This document shows positions 34,694 through 43,523 of a DNA stretch of 64,000 nucleotides, piece by piece. Source of the DNA: JAWHTC01 sp032586155 (GTDB lineage: Bacteria > Pseudomonadota > Alphaproteobacteria > Rhodobacterales > Rhodobacteraceae); assembly GCF_032586155.1 (NCBI RefSeq), contig NZ_JAWHTC010000001.1, positions 124,001 to 188,000 on the forward strand, in the 5' to 3' direction. Made by a program: the position numbers and the translations under genes. The notes beneath the pieces were generated by a model that worked only from the letters and a program-made list of their open reading frames with translations, had not been told where the DNA came from and did no database searches. Positions within the stretch are counted from its first letter, which is position 1. Each line of letters starts with the position of its first letter.

Positions 34694-35986
34694 CTAGGAG
34701 CCGAAGAACATGTTCGGCAACCACAGAGCGATCCCAGGGATAAACGTGGTGATCAGCAAAGTTGGCAGCCAAGCAAACACGATGAAAATCAGTGTCGGCC
34801 AGATCAGTTGTCGGACCGGCACGTCTGTCACTTGCGATCCGAGATACAGAAGCGGTGCCGTTGGCGGCGTGATGTTGCCCATGCCAAGATTAACACCAAG
34901 AACTGCGGCAAAGTGGATTGGATCCATTCCAGCTCCAACAGCGATGGGTAGCAGAAGCGATGCGCTCAGGATGATTCCGCTGATATCGTCCATCAGCATA
35001 CCAATCAGAAGCATGACCAGATTGAGCATCAGGAAAATCATTATTGGGTTATCTGAAATGGAATAGATCAGATCCTCGGCGAGACCGGGAATATCTTCGA
35101 AAATCAGGAAGCGACTGGCGATTAAGACTGTGAAGATCATGACCATGACCACGCCGATCGTGATCGCCGAGTGTTTCAAACTTTCATAGAAGGTTTTGAG
35201 TGTCAGGCCGCGGTAGACGAAGAAGCCCACCGGAATGGCATAAATTACGGCGACGCCAGCGGCTTCGGTGGGCGTCATGATGCCACCATAAATGCCGCCC
35301 AGAATGATCAGTGGCATCAGGATCGCCGGTGTTGCGATGGCTGTCTTACCAGCAAGTGCACGGAAGAAACGTTCCGGAACTTCGGTAACCAGAATCTCGG
35401 TATCCTTCCGAAGGATCACGAAATTCACGATGATCAACAGGGTCATAAGGATCAGTCCTGGTACGACCGTTGCGAGGAAACACTCAAGAACGTTCAACTG
35501 ACCGACCCAAGCATAGAGCAACTGTGCGCCGCTTGGCGGAATCAATAGGCCTAGAGGACTCGCACTGATTACCAATGCGCCGGAAATGCCTGCGGGATAC
35601 CGTGCCTTGCGCAGATGCGGCATGATGATCGAGCCGATGCAGGTCAATGTGGCGGCACCGCTGCCCGAGATTGCGCCGAACATCGCACTGGCCACGACCG
35701 AGGCAGCAGTTAGCCCGCCGCGGAGATGGCCGAACATAAGCTCTGCAATCTCGACAATCGGCTTTGCAATTTTGCCCCGCTGCATAATATCGCCAGCCAT
35801 GATGAAAAGAGGAATGGCCAGCAGGATAACTGAATTCATCTTCCAGTGGCCCGTCGCGAAGAACCCAGAGACATCGTACCCTCCGGTATAGGCCAGAAGG
35901 ATCAGCACACCGCCAAAGGCCAATGGAACCGAGACGCCGATTGCCAGCAGGACGCAGATAAGGATTATGGCGATGAGGATTACCAT
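34694..35986 (-). CDS. TRAP transporter large permease (DctM family)
   Basis: 430-residue membrane subunit with about 12 segments: MFGAISGSGAATLTCIGSI, ISASPLGLLIPPSGAQLLYAW and the C-terminal NLGMGNITPPTAPLLYLGSQV are DctM motifs. Its start overlaps the small permease end by 7 bp. With the 36.0-37.7 kb genes it forms a P-Q-M TRAP system transcribed away from a LacI-family regulator. Confidence 0.94.
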   Translation of the reverse strand: MVILIAIILICVLLAIGVSVPLAFGGVLILLAYTGGYDVSGFFATGHWKMNSVILLAIPLFIMAGDIMQRGKIAKPIVEIAELMFGHLRGGLTAASVVASAMFGAISGSGAATLTCIGSIIMPHLRKARYPAGISGALVISASPLGLLIPPSGAQLLYAWVGQLNVLECFLATVVPGLILMTLLIIVNFVILRKDTEILVTEVPERFFRALAGKTAIATPAILMPLIILGGIYGGIMTPTEAAGVAVIYAIPVGFFVYRGLTLKTFYESLKHSAITIGVVMVMIFTVLIASRFLIFEDIPGLAEDLIYSISDNPIMIFLMLNLVMLLIGMLMDDISGIILSASLLLPIAVGAGMDPIHFAAVLGVNLGMGNITPPTAPLLYLGSQVTDVPVRQLIWPTLIFIVFAWLPTLLITTFIPGIALWLPNMFFGS

Positions 35987-36567
35987 GTCACAACCTCCTC
36001 TTCATCGGGCTCTGCCCGTCGCGCATTCTCCATGGCCTCGGCATATCGATCGGGGCCCACTCGCAGCATCAGGAAGATCGACAAGGCGCTGTAGAACGCC
36101 ATAAACACGAACCCCACGAAAATTCCAAAGCGTGGAACAATAAACGGAATCTTCAGGGCGATGGTGGTTTTCCATCCAGGATATGCCGCGATCTCATCCG
36201 CAATCATCAGCCAGGCCCAGTAAACAAGTACCAGCGTTATGGACAGCTCGATGATCTGGATCACGAGCTTGCGAAGCCACAGCAGTGTTGAATTTTCGGT
36301 GACTGTATCAAGAAGATCAGCGTTGATCTGCTTGTCGTAGTAAGTGCCAAGCGCACTGCCCAGAAAGAAGACCCAGAAGCAGATCGGCATGAGCCATTCT
36401 TCGTAGGCAAAAAGATCGCGTTCCAGAATGTACCGGAACAACACGACAAAGAAGAACGTTATCGGCAGTATCGGAAGCGCGACCGCGACCAGGACTGACT
36501 TTATCCGAACCATCAGCCGAACGAACCGGCTCAGACCGGGTGGCAATGCATCTTCAAATAGTACCAT
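35980..36567 (-). CDS. TRAP transporter small permease (DctQ family)
   Basis: 195-residue four-segment membrane protein (about residues 20-45, 60-85, 100-125 and 145-170 hydrophobic). The ATG starting MVLFEDALPPGLSR has GGGGAG about 10 bp upstream and is preferred to the more distal ATG at 36606, which lies in the intergenic hairpin. It partners the adjacent large permease. Confidence 0.86.
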   Translation of the reverse strand: MVLFEDALPPGLSRFVRLMVRIKSVLVAVALPILPITFFFVVLFRYILERDLFAYEEWLMPICFWVFFLGSALGTYYDKQINADLLDTVTENSTLLWLRKLVIQIIELSITLVLVYWAWLMIADEIAAYPGWKTTIALKIPFIVPRFGIFVGFVFMAFYSALSIFLMLRVGPDRYAEAMENARRAEPDEEEVVTW

Positions 36568-36591
36568 CGAAAGTTCACTCCCCGTTAAGAG

Positions 36592-36619
36592 GGGGATGCC
36601 AGACAATCACGGCATCCCC
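36592..36619 (-). terminator. Intergenic hairpin between TRAP receptor and permeases
   Basis: GGGGATGCC and GGCATCCCC (36592-36600 and 36611-36619) are a perfect 9-bp inverted repeat with a 10-nt loop. It probably attenuates or stabilises, as in the other two TRAP operons here. Confidence 0.6.
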
Positions 36620-36648
36620 AATTAATGAGCAACCAAAGAAAATCTTGG

Positions 36649-37650
36649 TTACTTGGCGGTCAGCTCGTCGATAAGGTCCTGCCCAACCACGTCCGCCAGT
36701 TCCGGCCAGACGTTTTCCTGGATGTGGGCAACCATCGCAGCGCGCTCTTCAGGGCTGTACTCAAGAATTTCCCAGCCAGCTTCCTTCAGCTTTTCGACGA
36801 AGCCTTGATTGCGGCCCCAGGATGTGTTGATCGCAACGTTGGCGGCTCTCTCGGCGGCAGCCCGGATAACGTCGCGCTGTTCCTGGTTCAACTTCTCCCA
36901 GGACTTGCCACTGGCATAGAATGATGACGCTTCGATAGCCGTGTTCACGGGAATAAAGTATTTCCCCACGCCGGCGGCCGCGAAGGTCGAATAGGCCCAT
37001 TCCGGCGTACAGCAGATCGCTCCGTCGATGACGCCAGATTGAAGCGCTGGCAGAACCTCCGCCCAGTTCATCGTTGTCGTCCGATACCCGAGGCTTTCGG
37101 TGGTCTTTTTGGCGACCTCTGAACTCCAGACGCGGATGTTCACGCCCTTATCACCGAAACCGGCATAATCGGTAGGTTTTTCGTTCGCGACAATACCGAC
37201 CAACCCTTCGCCGGTATTGGCAAGATAGACCAGCCCCAGGTCGTCCATGATCCCGGCCAGGATCTGGTTAAACTTGGAGTCCGGGTTGCCGTAGACCGCT
37301 TTCAATTCGTCAAAAGTCGTCACCAACCCTGGCAGGTTCATGACTTCCAGCCGAGGATCGGCCTGAGCGTAGATGAACGCTTGTACAAGGTCGATATTGC
37401 CGCGAATGGCATCCTCGATCAGTTCTTCGCCGGATCCCAACTGTGAGGCCGGGAAATAGGAGATTTTCACGCCTACGTCTGCGTCTTCAATCTCTTTGAT
37501 CATGTTTTCGACAATCTCATGGCCGAAGTGGTTGACTGGATAGGTCCCGGCCAATTTCAGCCTGACCGTGTCGGCGAGGGCTGTTGTTGCAAGTAGGCCT
37601 GACAACGCCAGACCCGAGATTATGCCGAATGCATATTTTCCGAGTTTCAT
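36649..37650 (-). CDS. TRAP transporter substrate-binding protein (DctP family)
   Basis: 333-residue periplasmic receptor. The signal peptide MKLGKYAFGIISGLALSGLLATTALA is cleaved near residue 26. DctP pattern: VNHFGHEIVENMIKEIE, SQLGSGEELIEDAIRGNIDL, an Arg in DKGVNIRVWSSEVAK at the position that anchors a substrate carboxylate, and LPALQSGVIDGAICCTPEWA. It is the first gene of the TRAP operon, with two LacI-type palindromes upstream and lacI divergent. It probably imports the compound degraded by the neighbouring enzymes. Confidence 0.93.
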   Translation of the reverse strand: MKLGKYAFGIISGLALSGLLATTALADTVRLKLAGTYPVNHFGHEIVENMIKEIEDADVGVKISYFPASQLGSGEELIEDAIRGNIDLVQAFIYAQADPRLEVMNLPGLVTTFDELKAVYGNPDSKFNQILAGIMDDLGLVYLANTGEGLVGIVANEKPTDYAGFGDKGVNIRVWSSEVAKKTTESLGYRTTTMNWAEVLPALQSGVIDGAICCTPEWAYSTFAAAGVGKYFIPVNTAIEASSFYASGKSWEKLNQEQRDVIRAAAERAANVAINTSWGRNQGFVEKLKEAGWEILEYSPEERAAMVAHIQENVWPELADVVGQDLIDELTAK

Positions 37651-37716
37651 GTTCGTATCCCTGTTGTGATTTCGTTTGGCTCCGAATGCTTGGGTAGTTC
37701 TGCATGGGAGTCACGC

Positions 37717-37736
37717 AAAGTTAATCGATTAACTTT
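37717..37736. promoter_or_regulatory. LacI-type operator, lacI-TRAP intergenic region
   Basis: AAAGTTAATCGATTAACTTT, a perfect 20-bp palindrome containing the 18-bp palindrome found upstream of soxB. It lies 67 bp upstream of the TRAP receptor start. Confidence 0.78.
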
Positions 37737-37745
37737 TACAAATCA

Positions 37746-37763
37746 AATTAAATCGATTAACTC
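37746..37763. promoter_or_regulatory. Second, degenerate LacI-type operator in the same region
   Basis: AATTAAATCGATTAACTC matches the right half (CGATTAACT) exactly and the left half imperfectly. It is 30 bp from the first palindrome (three helical turns centre to centre), compatible with cooperative binding or autoregulation of lacI. Confidence 0.55.
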
Positions 37764-37845
37764 TGACTTCTCATGGGCAACTTGCCCGAAAGAACGTTGG
37801 AAATTACTACCCTAGGCAACCATAACCATAGGAAAAATAATAAGA

Positions 37846-38856
37846 ATGCAGAAGCCGACCCTTAGTCAAATCGCAAAACAGTTAGGACTTTCCACTGCAA
37901 CTGTTTCTTTGGCGATGAAGGAAAACAGCCGAATCTCGGACCAGACGCGCGCCAGGGTCAAAGAAGCGCTGCGCGAATCTGGCTATGTCTATCAGCGTTC
38001 CGCGGCAGGATTGAGGAAGTCAAAGACCGACACGGTGGGTATCGTGCTTAACAACGTGTCCGACCCGTCCTTCAGCGAGATTCTGGGAGCGATTGAAGGT
38101 GAACTTGCCAAAGTAGGAAAAACGGTCTTCCTGTGCAATACGGATGAAAAAGTGGAGAGACAATCCGAATTCATCAGGAAAATGTCTGAGTACAATGCAG
38201 ATGGCATCGTCCTGGTTCCTGCGATTGGAACTCAGGCGACCGACCTGGAAGAGATGAAGAAATTCAGCCCCCCAATAGTGTGTGTCTCGCGAGAGATCAG
38301 TGGCTATCCCATCGATTCAGTCGTCGCTGATGAGACACTTGCGGGTTACACGGCGGCAAAACATCTGCTTAACCTTGGTCACAGACGCATTGCCGCTGTT
38401 GGCGGCACAGTCAATATTTCCCCATTTAACCGTCGCATGAAAGGCATCAGGCAAGCATTTGACGAAGCGGGGCAAGAGTTTGATCGTGCGCTTGTTTTCG
38501 AATGCCGCCCTGTTCGTGCTCAGGGATACGAAGCAGCGGCGAGAATTCTGGATGTCGAAGATCCGCCGACTGCTGCCATCGGATATAATGCTATCGTCAC
38601 CCTTGGACTGAAAGCCGGTTTGCAGAGGTTGGGAAAAAAAATCGGAGTAGATTTCTCGTTGATCGCGAACGAGGGGATCGATGAGTTGCAACACACCAAT
38701 CCGCCGCTGAGTACGACAAGCATTGATCTGCAAGAGATGGGGAGAGTTGTCATTCAACATCTGCTAAGCCGTATCTCGGATCCGACAGCGCCAACTAAAC
38801 TCACTCTCGTCCCGACAGAATTGATCCTGACTGATAGCGTTAGCTCACATCGTTAA
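37846..38856 (+). CDS. LacI family DNA-binding transcriptional regulator
   Basis: 336-residue repressor. The N-terminal HTH is TLSQIAKQLGLSTATVSLAMK (residues 4-24), followed by the hinge helix region and a periplasmic-binding-protein-like effector domain beginning DTVGIVLNNVSDPSFSEILG. The C-terminus has NEGIDELQHTNPPLSTTSIDLQEMGR. It is divergent from the TRAP operon; the palindromes between them are its likely operators. The effector is probably the TRAP substrate or an intermediate. Confidence 0.93.
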   Translation: MQKPTLSQIAKQLGLSTATVSLAMKENSRISDQTRARVKEALRESGYVYQRSAAGLRKSKTDTVGIVLNNVSDPSFSEILGAIEGELAKVGKTVFLCNTDEKVERQSEFIRKMSEYNADGIVLVPAIGTQATDLEEMKKFSPPIVCVSREISGYPIDSVVADETLAGYTAAKHLLNLGHRRIAAVGGTVNISPFNRRMKGIRQAFDEAGQEFDRALVFECRPVRAQGYEAAARILDVEDPPTAAIGYNAIVTLGLKAGLQRLGKKIGVDFSLIANEGIDELQHTNPPLSTTSIDLQEMGRVVIQHLLSRISDPTAPTKLTLVPTELILTDSVSSHR

Positions 38857-38890
38857 AGTATGTCGCGTTCTATCGGATTGATTTCGACCA

Positions 38891-38958
38891 AGTGCTGAGC
38901 GTTCGACCGCCATGGCACGGGCGGAAGCGTGCCCAATACCTGCGTATCGGGCGGGTGA
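38891..38958. repeat. Dispersed intergenic repeat, copy 2 (GTATCGGG family)
   Basis: AGTGCTGAGCGTTCG at the start and GCGTGCCCAATACCTGC with GTATCGGGCGGGTGAA at the end, parallel to 29930-29993. The inner stem has one mismatch here. Confidence 0.7.
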
Positions 38959-39071
38959 AACCGAAGGGCCTGAAACTGCTGGATTCCAGACCCGCAGAAC
39001 AAAACAGCCCTGGTCAGGCAAACCGATATGCATATTCGTATCTCCAAGTGCCGTTACGCCAGTATGACCGC

Positions 39072-39737
39072 TCAGAAACGCCCGTAGGTCAAGTAGGCTT
39101 CTTTCGGATCCGTCCCGCTACGGATAGCCGAGCGGACCTTGTTCTCGGTGTTCATCACTTCCTCGACCTCAACCACGATCTCTTCTGCGATTTCACCTGG
39201 GATAAGGATGGCCCCATCAATGTCGGCAATCAGAAAATCCCCGGGCTTAACGACAACGTCACCGATCTGCACAGGGACTTCCATTTTGTCGACCGACCAT
39301 GCGCCCACCACATCGCGGGCGGTGTAGAAGCGATGGAAAACGGGGAAACCGATGTTACGAATGAAATTGCTGTCCCGACACCCGCCATTGGTCACATATC
39401 CGCGCACACCGCGCATCTGGAGCGTCTCGGCAGACAGTTCCCCCATCATCGCGATGTCGTCAGTGTGGCCATTGCAAACTACGACATGGCCAGACGGCGC
39501 TGTTGAAAGGAAACCCGTCCAAGCCAGCAGAGCATCATCAGCACTAATCCCAGGTTTTGGTGTTCCTGAAATTGTGAAAACGGGACCAGCAAGAACATGA
39601 GTATCGTCAATCGGCCGGATGTCTTTGGGCAGAACAGTATTGTCTATCCCTCTCTCGCGCAGGGCGTCATAAACTGCACCGCTGTAGCATTTTGCAAGGC
39701 GTTCGGTGAGAGCGGCTTTTTTGTCATTATCTGTCAT
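39072..39737 (-). CDS. RraA family protein (aldolase/dimethylmenaquinone methyltransferase-like)
   Basis: 221-residue RraA-fold protein: CYSGAVYDALRERGIDNTVLPKDIRP, GELSAETLQMRGVRGYVTNGGCRDSNFIRNIGFPVF (the G-x-x-R-D motif binding substrate and metal) and PGDFLIADIDGAILIP. Members are RNase E regulators or class II aldolases/decarboxylases for 4-hydroxy-4-methyl-2-oxoglutarate-like acids. The catabolic neighbourhood favours an aldolase or decarboxylase role. An SDR gene 33 bp upstream on the same strand is probably cotranscribed. Confidence 0.87.
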   Translation of the reverse strand: MTDNDKKAALTERLAKCYSGAVYDALRERGIDNTVLPKDIRPIDDTHVLAGPVFTISGTPKPGISADDALLAWTGFLSTAPSGHVVVCNGHTDDIAMMGELSAETLQMRGVRGYVTNGGCRDSNFIRNIGFPVFHRFYTARDVVGAWSVDKMEVPVQIGDVVVKPGDFLIADIDGAILIPGEIAEEIVVEVEEVMNTENKVRSAIRSGTDPKEAYLTYGRF

Positions 39738-39770
39738 GGGTTTTCCTCCAAGTGACTTAATTTACAAGAG

Positions 39771-40499
39771 TTAGTAGGTGGCCCGGCCGCCAGACAGATC
39801 GAATACAGCTCCAGTGGTGAAGGAGTTTTCAGGTGAAACCGCCCAAACGATCATCTTCGCGGCCTCTTCGACTTCCAGGAACCGGCCACGAGGGATTTTG
39901 GAAAGCATATAGTCAATGTGCTCCTGGCTCATCTGGTCGAAAATCCGGGTCCGGGCCGCAGCCGGCGTCACGCAGTTTACTGCAATATCGTAGCCAGCCA
40001 GTTCCTTGCCCAAGGACTTAGTCAAGCCGATCACCGCGGCCTTGGAAGCCGAATAGGCGGAAGCATTAGGATTGCCGTCTTTGCCTGCGATGGACGCGAC
40101 ATTCAGGATGCGTCCATAGCCTTGCTCTCGCATTCCAGGAACGCAGACGCGGTTCACATAGAATGTGCCGTTCAGGTTAATGTCGATGATCTTGCGCCAA
40201 GCTTCGGGATCGTAGGTGTCCAGCGGTTCGTTGGGACCTGCGATCCCAGCACTGTTGATCAAAATCGAAGGAATTCCCGCTGCCTCGCAAGTACGCTTGT
40301 AGGCCGCTTCCACCGAAGACAGATCGGTGATATCGCAGTCCACCGCGAAAGCATTGCCGCCCAGAGCAGCCATTGCGTCCCCGTTGCTTGCATCAATGTC
40401 CCAGCTGACGACCTTCGCACCTTTTTCGATCAGAAGCCGAGCCGCAGCCAGGCCTATTCCCTGCGCACCGCCGGTTACGATTGCAACTTGGTTTTCCAT
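39771..40499 (-). CDS. SDR family NAD(P)-dependent oxidoreductase
   Basis: 242-residue short-chain dehydrogenase. Cofactor motif TGGAQGIG (residues 9-16), INSAGIAGP (NAG-type), catalytic Ser in NVASIAGKD and YSASKAAVIG. It begins MENQVAIVTGG after AGGAGGACAAAG; a further upstream ATG is not conserved. D36 after the second strand (SWDID) suggests NAD preference. It is probably cotranscribed with the RraA-like gene. The substrate is unknown. Confidence 0.9.
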   Translation of the reverse strand: MENQVAIVTGGAQGIGLAAARLLIEKGAKVVSWDIDASNGDAMAALGGNAFAVDCDITDLSSVEAAYKRTCEAAGIPSILINSAGIAGPNEPLDTYDPEAWRKIIDINLNGTFYVNRVCVPGMREQGYGRILNVASIAGKDGNPNASAYSASKAAVIGLTKSLGKELAGYDIAVNCVTPAAARTRIFDQMSQEHIDYMLSKIPRGRFLEVEEAAKMIVWAVSPENSFTTGAVFDLSGGRATY

Positions 40500-40668
40500 C
40501 ACTTTGTCCTCCTGATGAAAATCACGGCTACAGGCAGCCTTCATTCACTGGGCTTGCCTTTTGAGACCGATATGGATGTAGGCCTCGGGAAAAGATGGAC
40601 CGGGCAACCAATATAGCTGGCCCAGGAACAGCGCCAATGGGGTGAACGGCCTGGCGCCGGGGAGAAGG

Positions 40669-41511
40669 TCAGCACTGCACAACGTCCTGGCGCTGCACGC
40701 CCAGGCCTTCGATGCCGAGTTCCATCTTGTCGCCCGCCTTAAGGTATACGGGCTCAGGCTTGATCCCCATGCCCACACCCGGAGGTGTGCCGGTGGAGAT
40801 GATGTCGCCTGGCTGCAGGCTCATGAACTGTGACAGGTAAGAGACGATGTGAGCCACCCCGAACACCATTGTGTTCGTGCTTCCGTCCTGGCGGCGCTCT
40901 CCGTTCACTTCCAGATACATCGGCAGATTCTGCGGGTCAGAAACCTCGTCGCGGGTCACCAGCCAAGGTCCAATAGGCCCGAAGGTGTCGGCTGATTTGC
41001 CCTTAGTCCATTGACCCGCGCGCTTGTTCTGGAAATCACGTTCGGAAATGTCGTTGATCACGCAGTAGCCCGCAACATGGTCGAGAGCGTCTGCCTCATC
41101 GATGTATTTTGCCTCTTTGCCGATCACCACTCCCAGTTCAACTTCCCAGTCGGTGGCCTTCGAGCCACGGGGGATTTCAACCGTGTCGTTGGGACCGCAA
41201 ATTGCCGAGGTCGCCTTTGCAAAGATCACCGGCTCCGGCGGCACCTCAAGCCCGCTCTCCTCGGCATGGTCTGAGTAGTTGAGTCCAATACAGACGAACT
41301 TGCCCACACCGCCGACGCATGGACCATATCGGTCGACTTCAACGGCAGGCAGCGACGACAGGTCAGCTTCGGCAATGCCGGCCAGGCCTTGATCCGTCAG
41401 AACGTCACCAGCAATGTCATACACCAAGCCGGACAGATCGCGCACAACGCCTTCGGCGTCAACGATCCCGGGTTTTTCCTGCCCTTTCGGGCCGTAACGT
41501 AAAAGTTTCAT
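40669..41511 (-). CDS. Fumarylacetoacetate hydrolase family protein
   Basis: 280-residue FAH-family metal-dependent C-C hydrolase. It has GKFVCIGLNYSDHAEESG, the metal ligands in TDWEVELGVVIGKEA (E-x-E), DVIN-type region NDISERDFQ and IISTGTPPGVGMG. Full-length similarity by eye is to 2,4-diketo-3-deoxy-L-fuconate hydrolase and so-called ureidoglycolate lyase proteins. An SDR resembling 2-keto-3-deoxy-L-fuconate dehydrogenase lies 12 bp upstream, which supports a non-phosphorylative deoxy-sugar-acid step. Confidence 0.9.
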   Translation of the reverse strand: MKLLRYGPKGQEKPGIVDAEGVVRDLSGLVYDIAGDVLTDQGLAGIAEADLSSLPAVEVDRYGPCVGGVGKFVCIGLNYSDHAEESGLEVPPEPVIFAKATSAICGPNDTVEIPRGSKATDWEVELGVVIGKEAKYIDEADALDHVAGYCVINDISERDFQNKRAGQWTKGKSADTFGPIGPWLVTRDEVSDPQNLPMYLEVNGERRQDGSTNTMVFGVAHIVSYLSQFMSLQPGDIISTGTPPGVGMGIKPEPVYLKAGDKMELGIEGLGVQRQDVVQC

Positions 41512-41523
41512 GATAGTCTCCGT

Positions 41524-42270
41524 TTAGAGGGCCCAGCCGCCGTCGATGATATGGGCTTGGCCCGTGGTAAATCCGCTGGCATCCGAGGCTAGGTAAACTG
41601 CAAGCGCTGCAATTTCGTCTGCTGCGCCAACGCGTCCCATGGGCTGGCGCGCAATGAATTGCTCGTGCGCTACCTCATAGTCGCCAGTTGCGCGCAACCT
41701 GTCATGCAACGACGGGCTATCCACGGTACCAGGGCAAATTGCATTGCATCGGATGCCTTGGGTTACGTAGTCAGCAGCGATCGCTTTGGTCATGCCGATA
41801 ACCGCCGCCTTGGACGCGCAATAGACAAAACGATTTGGCACGCCCTTCAATGAAGATGCCACCGAGGACATGTTAATGATCGAACCCTTGCCTTGTTCAA
41901 GCATGCCCGGCAGAACTGCTTTACACAGGCGGTACATGGCCTTGGCATTCAGGTCGAAGGCAAAGTCCCAGTCTTCCTCGGTGCTTTCCAGGATATTGCC
42001 CGCATGGACAAATCCAGCGCAGTTGAACAACACGTCCAGCCTACCAGCTTCTGCCAATACTCGCTTGATGTCTTCTGGATTGGTGGCATCCAGTTTCCAT
42101 GCTGTAATGCCGTCAAGCCCTTCAAGCTCGGCTAGAGCAGTTTCATTGATGTCGGTGGCAATGACCGAGGCACCGGCCTTGGCGAAAGCCTCAGCGCTGG
42201 CGCGCCCGATGCCCTGCCCGGCGGCGGTTATCAAGGTGGTCTTGCCCTCAAGGCTAAATTCATATGTCAT
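41524..42270 (-). CDS. SDR family oxidoreductase (2-keto-3-deoxy-L-fuconate dehydrogenase-like)
   Basis: 248-residue SDR. TAAGQGIGRASAEAFAKAG (cofactor), ATDINETALAEL, LFNCAGFVHAG, catalytic SSVASSLKGVPNRFVYCASKAA and the C-terminal AVYLASDASGFTTGQAHIIDGGWAL. The GVPNRF-YxASK segment and the tail match the DHRS6 / 2-keto-3-deoxy-L-fuconate dehydrogenase subgroup. It is in one operon with the aminotransferase (24-bp gap) and the FAH-family gene. Confidence 0.9.
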   Translation of the reverse strand: MTYEFSLEGKTTLITAAGQGIGRASAEAFAKAGASVIATDINETALAELEGLDGITAWKLDATNPEDIKRVLAEAGRLDVLFNCAGFVHAGNILESTEEDWDFAFDLNAKAMYRLCKAVLPGMLEQGKGSIINMSSVASSLKGVPNRFVYCASKAAVIGMTKAIAADYVTQGIRCNAICPGTVDSPSLHDRLRATGDYEVAHEQFIARQPMGRVGAADEIAALAVYLASDASGFTTGQAHIIDGGWAL

Positions 42271-42294
42271 GATATTGATCCCAGTTTCTAGACG

Positions 42295-43485
42295 TCACTT
42301 TGAAAGAAATGGTTCGAGCCGCACGAAGGCTTCTTCGAGAACATCGGCAGGTTGCGCGTAGCAGAGCCGCAGATAACCTTCCCCCTGGGGGCCGAACGCC
42401 ACCCCGGGCGCCAGCCCGACTTTGGTTTGCTCAAGGATTTCACCTGCCGCGGCGAAGCTATCGGTCAGCCCGTCAACCCGAAAGAAGCAATAGAAGGCGC
42501 CATCAGGCTCAATGAACTCCACCCGCGAGAAGGTGTTGAGGCGCTCAGCAGTGATTTCATACCCTGCCTGGATTTTGCTCAACAGGCTGGCAATTTCCTC
42601 TTCGCCGCCGCGCAGGGCTGCAATACCCGCCTCCTGGACAAAGCCGGCTGTGCAGGACGTGTTGAACTCGGTCAACTGACCCAGCTTCCCCTCGAACGCG
42701 GCGGGAGCCACGATCCAGCCAAGCCGCCATCCGGTCATCGACCAGCATTTTGAAAACGAGTTCACAGAGATCAGCTGATCCTCAGGCTCTGCAATCGACA
42801 GGAATGAGGGCGCGTGACGCCCATGGCGGTAGAGCCGGGAATAAACGTCATCGGCAACGATCCAGATGCCGTGCCGGCGGCAATGCTCCAACACCAGACG
42901 CTGCTCCTCGGCCGACATGGTCCAGCCGGTGGGGTTGTTGGGCGAGTTAATCACCACCGCTTTGGTGCCCGGTGTCAGCGCCGCGATCAGCTCTTCCACG
43001 TCGAGCGCCCAATGACCGCCCTTCGGCACGATTGCCACGCTCGCAATCTCTGCACCGGTCGCCTTGAAAGCACCGATGATATTGGGCCAGCCCGGCTCCA
43101 CTGCGATAACCCGGTCGCCGGGAGTCACAAGAAATTCAGCCGTCAGCATGAGGCCTTGCATTCCGGAAGGGGTGACTGTGACCTGAGCCGGTTTCAGACG
43201 GCTGCCCAGAAGTTCGTTGCTATAAGCACAAATCGCTTGCCGCAGCGCCATCGCGCCATTGTTCGGCTGGTACATATGATTGCCGGCCTTGAGCGCGGCA
43301 ATTGCAGCGTCCACAATCAGTGAATTGGTCGGCCAGGCGCCTTCACCGAACCAGAGCGGCAACACGCCGTCTTGCTTCATGCCAAGCTCTGCAACCTCGC
43401 GGATCTTGGAGGCTTCCAAAGCCCGCGCACGGGACGAAATCGAGCTCAATAGTGTTGCGTTGTCCATAACGAAGATGTCAGTCAA
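42295..43485 (-). CDS. Pyridoxal phosphate-dependent class I/II aminotransferase
   Basis: 396-residue fold-type I aminotransferase. Cofactor residues are visible: YQPNNGAMALRQAI, SPNNPTGW (residues 181-188), ADDVYSRLYR (D212, Y215) and the Schiff-base Lys K246 in SVNSFSKCWSMTGWRLGW. The family transaminates amino acids (Asp/aromatic/branched type). It starts an operon with SDR and FAH-family genes and is divergent from an Lrp/AsnC regulator, which suggests control by an amino acid. An alternative internal Met at residue 7 is possible. Confidence 0.91.
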   Translation of the reverse strand: MTDIFVMDNATLLSSISSRARALEASKIREVAELGMKQDGVLPLWFGEGAWPTNSLIVDAAIAALKAGNHMYQPNNGAMALRQAICAYSNELLGSRLKPAQVTVTPSGMQGLMLTAEFLVTPGDRVIAVEPGWPNIIGAFKATGAEIASVAIVPKGGHWALDVEELIAALTPGTKAVVINSPNNPTGWTMSAEEQRLVLEHCRRHGIWIVADDVYSRLYRHGRHAPSFLSIAEPEDQLISVNSFSKCWSMTGWRLGWIVAPAAFEGKLGQLTEFNTSCTAGFVQEAGIAALRGGEEEIASLLSKIQAGYEITAERLNTFSRVEFIEPDGAFYCFFRVDGLTDSFAAAGEILEQTKVGLAPGVAFGPQGEGYLRLCYAQPADVLEEAFVRLEPFLSK

Positions 43486-43505
43486 AACGGCCCGTCCTGT
43501 CGATT

Positions 43506-43521
43506 GTTAAATCGATTGAAA
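43506..43521. promoter_or_regulatory. Degenerate LacI-type operator upstream of the aminotransferase
   Basis: GTTAAATCGATTGAAA resembles the ATTAAATCGATTAACT site at 37746, sharing TTAAATCGATT. It lies 21 bp upstream of the aminotransferase start. It could link this operon to the LacI regulon. Confidence 0.4.
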
Positions 43522-43523
43522 TC

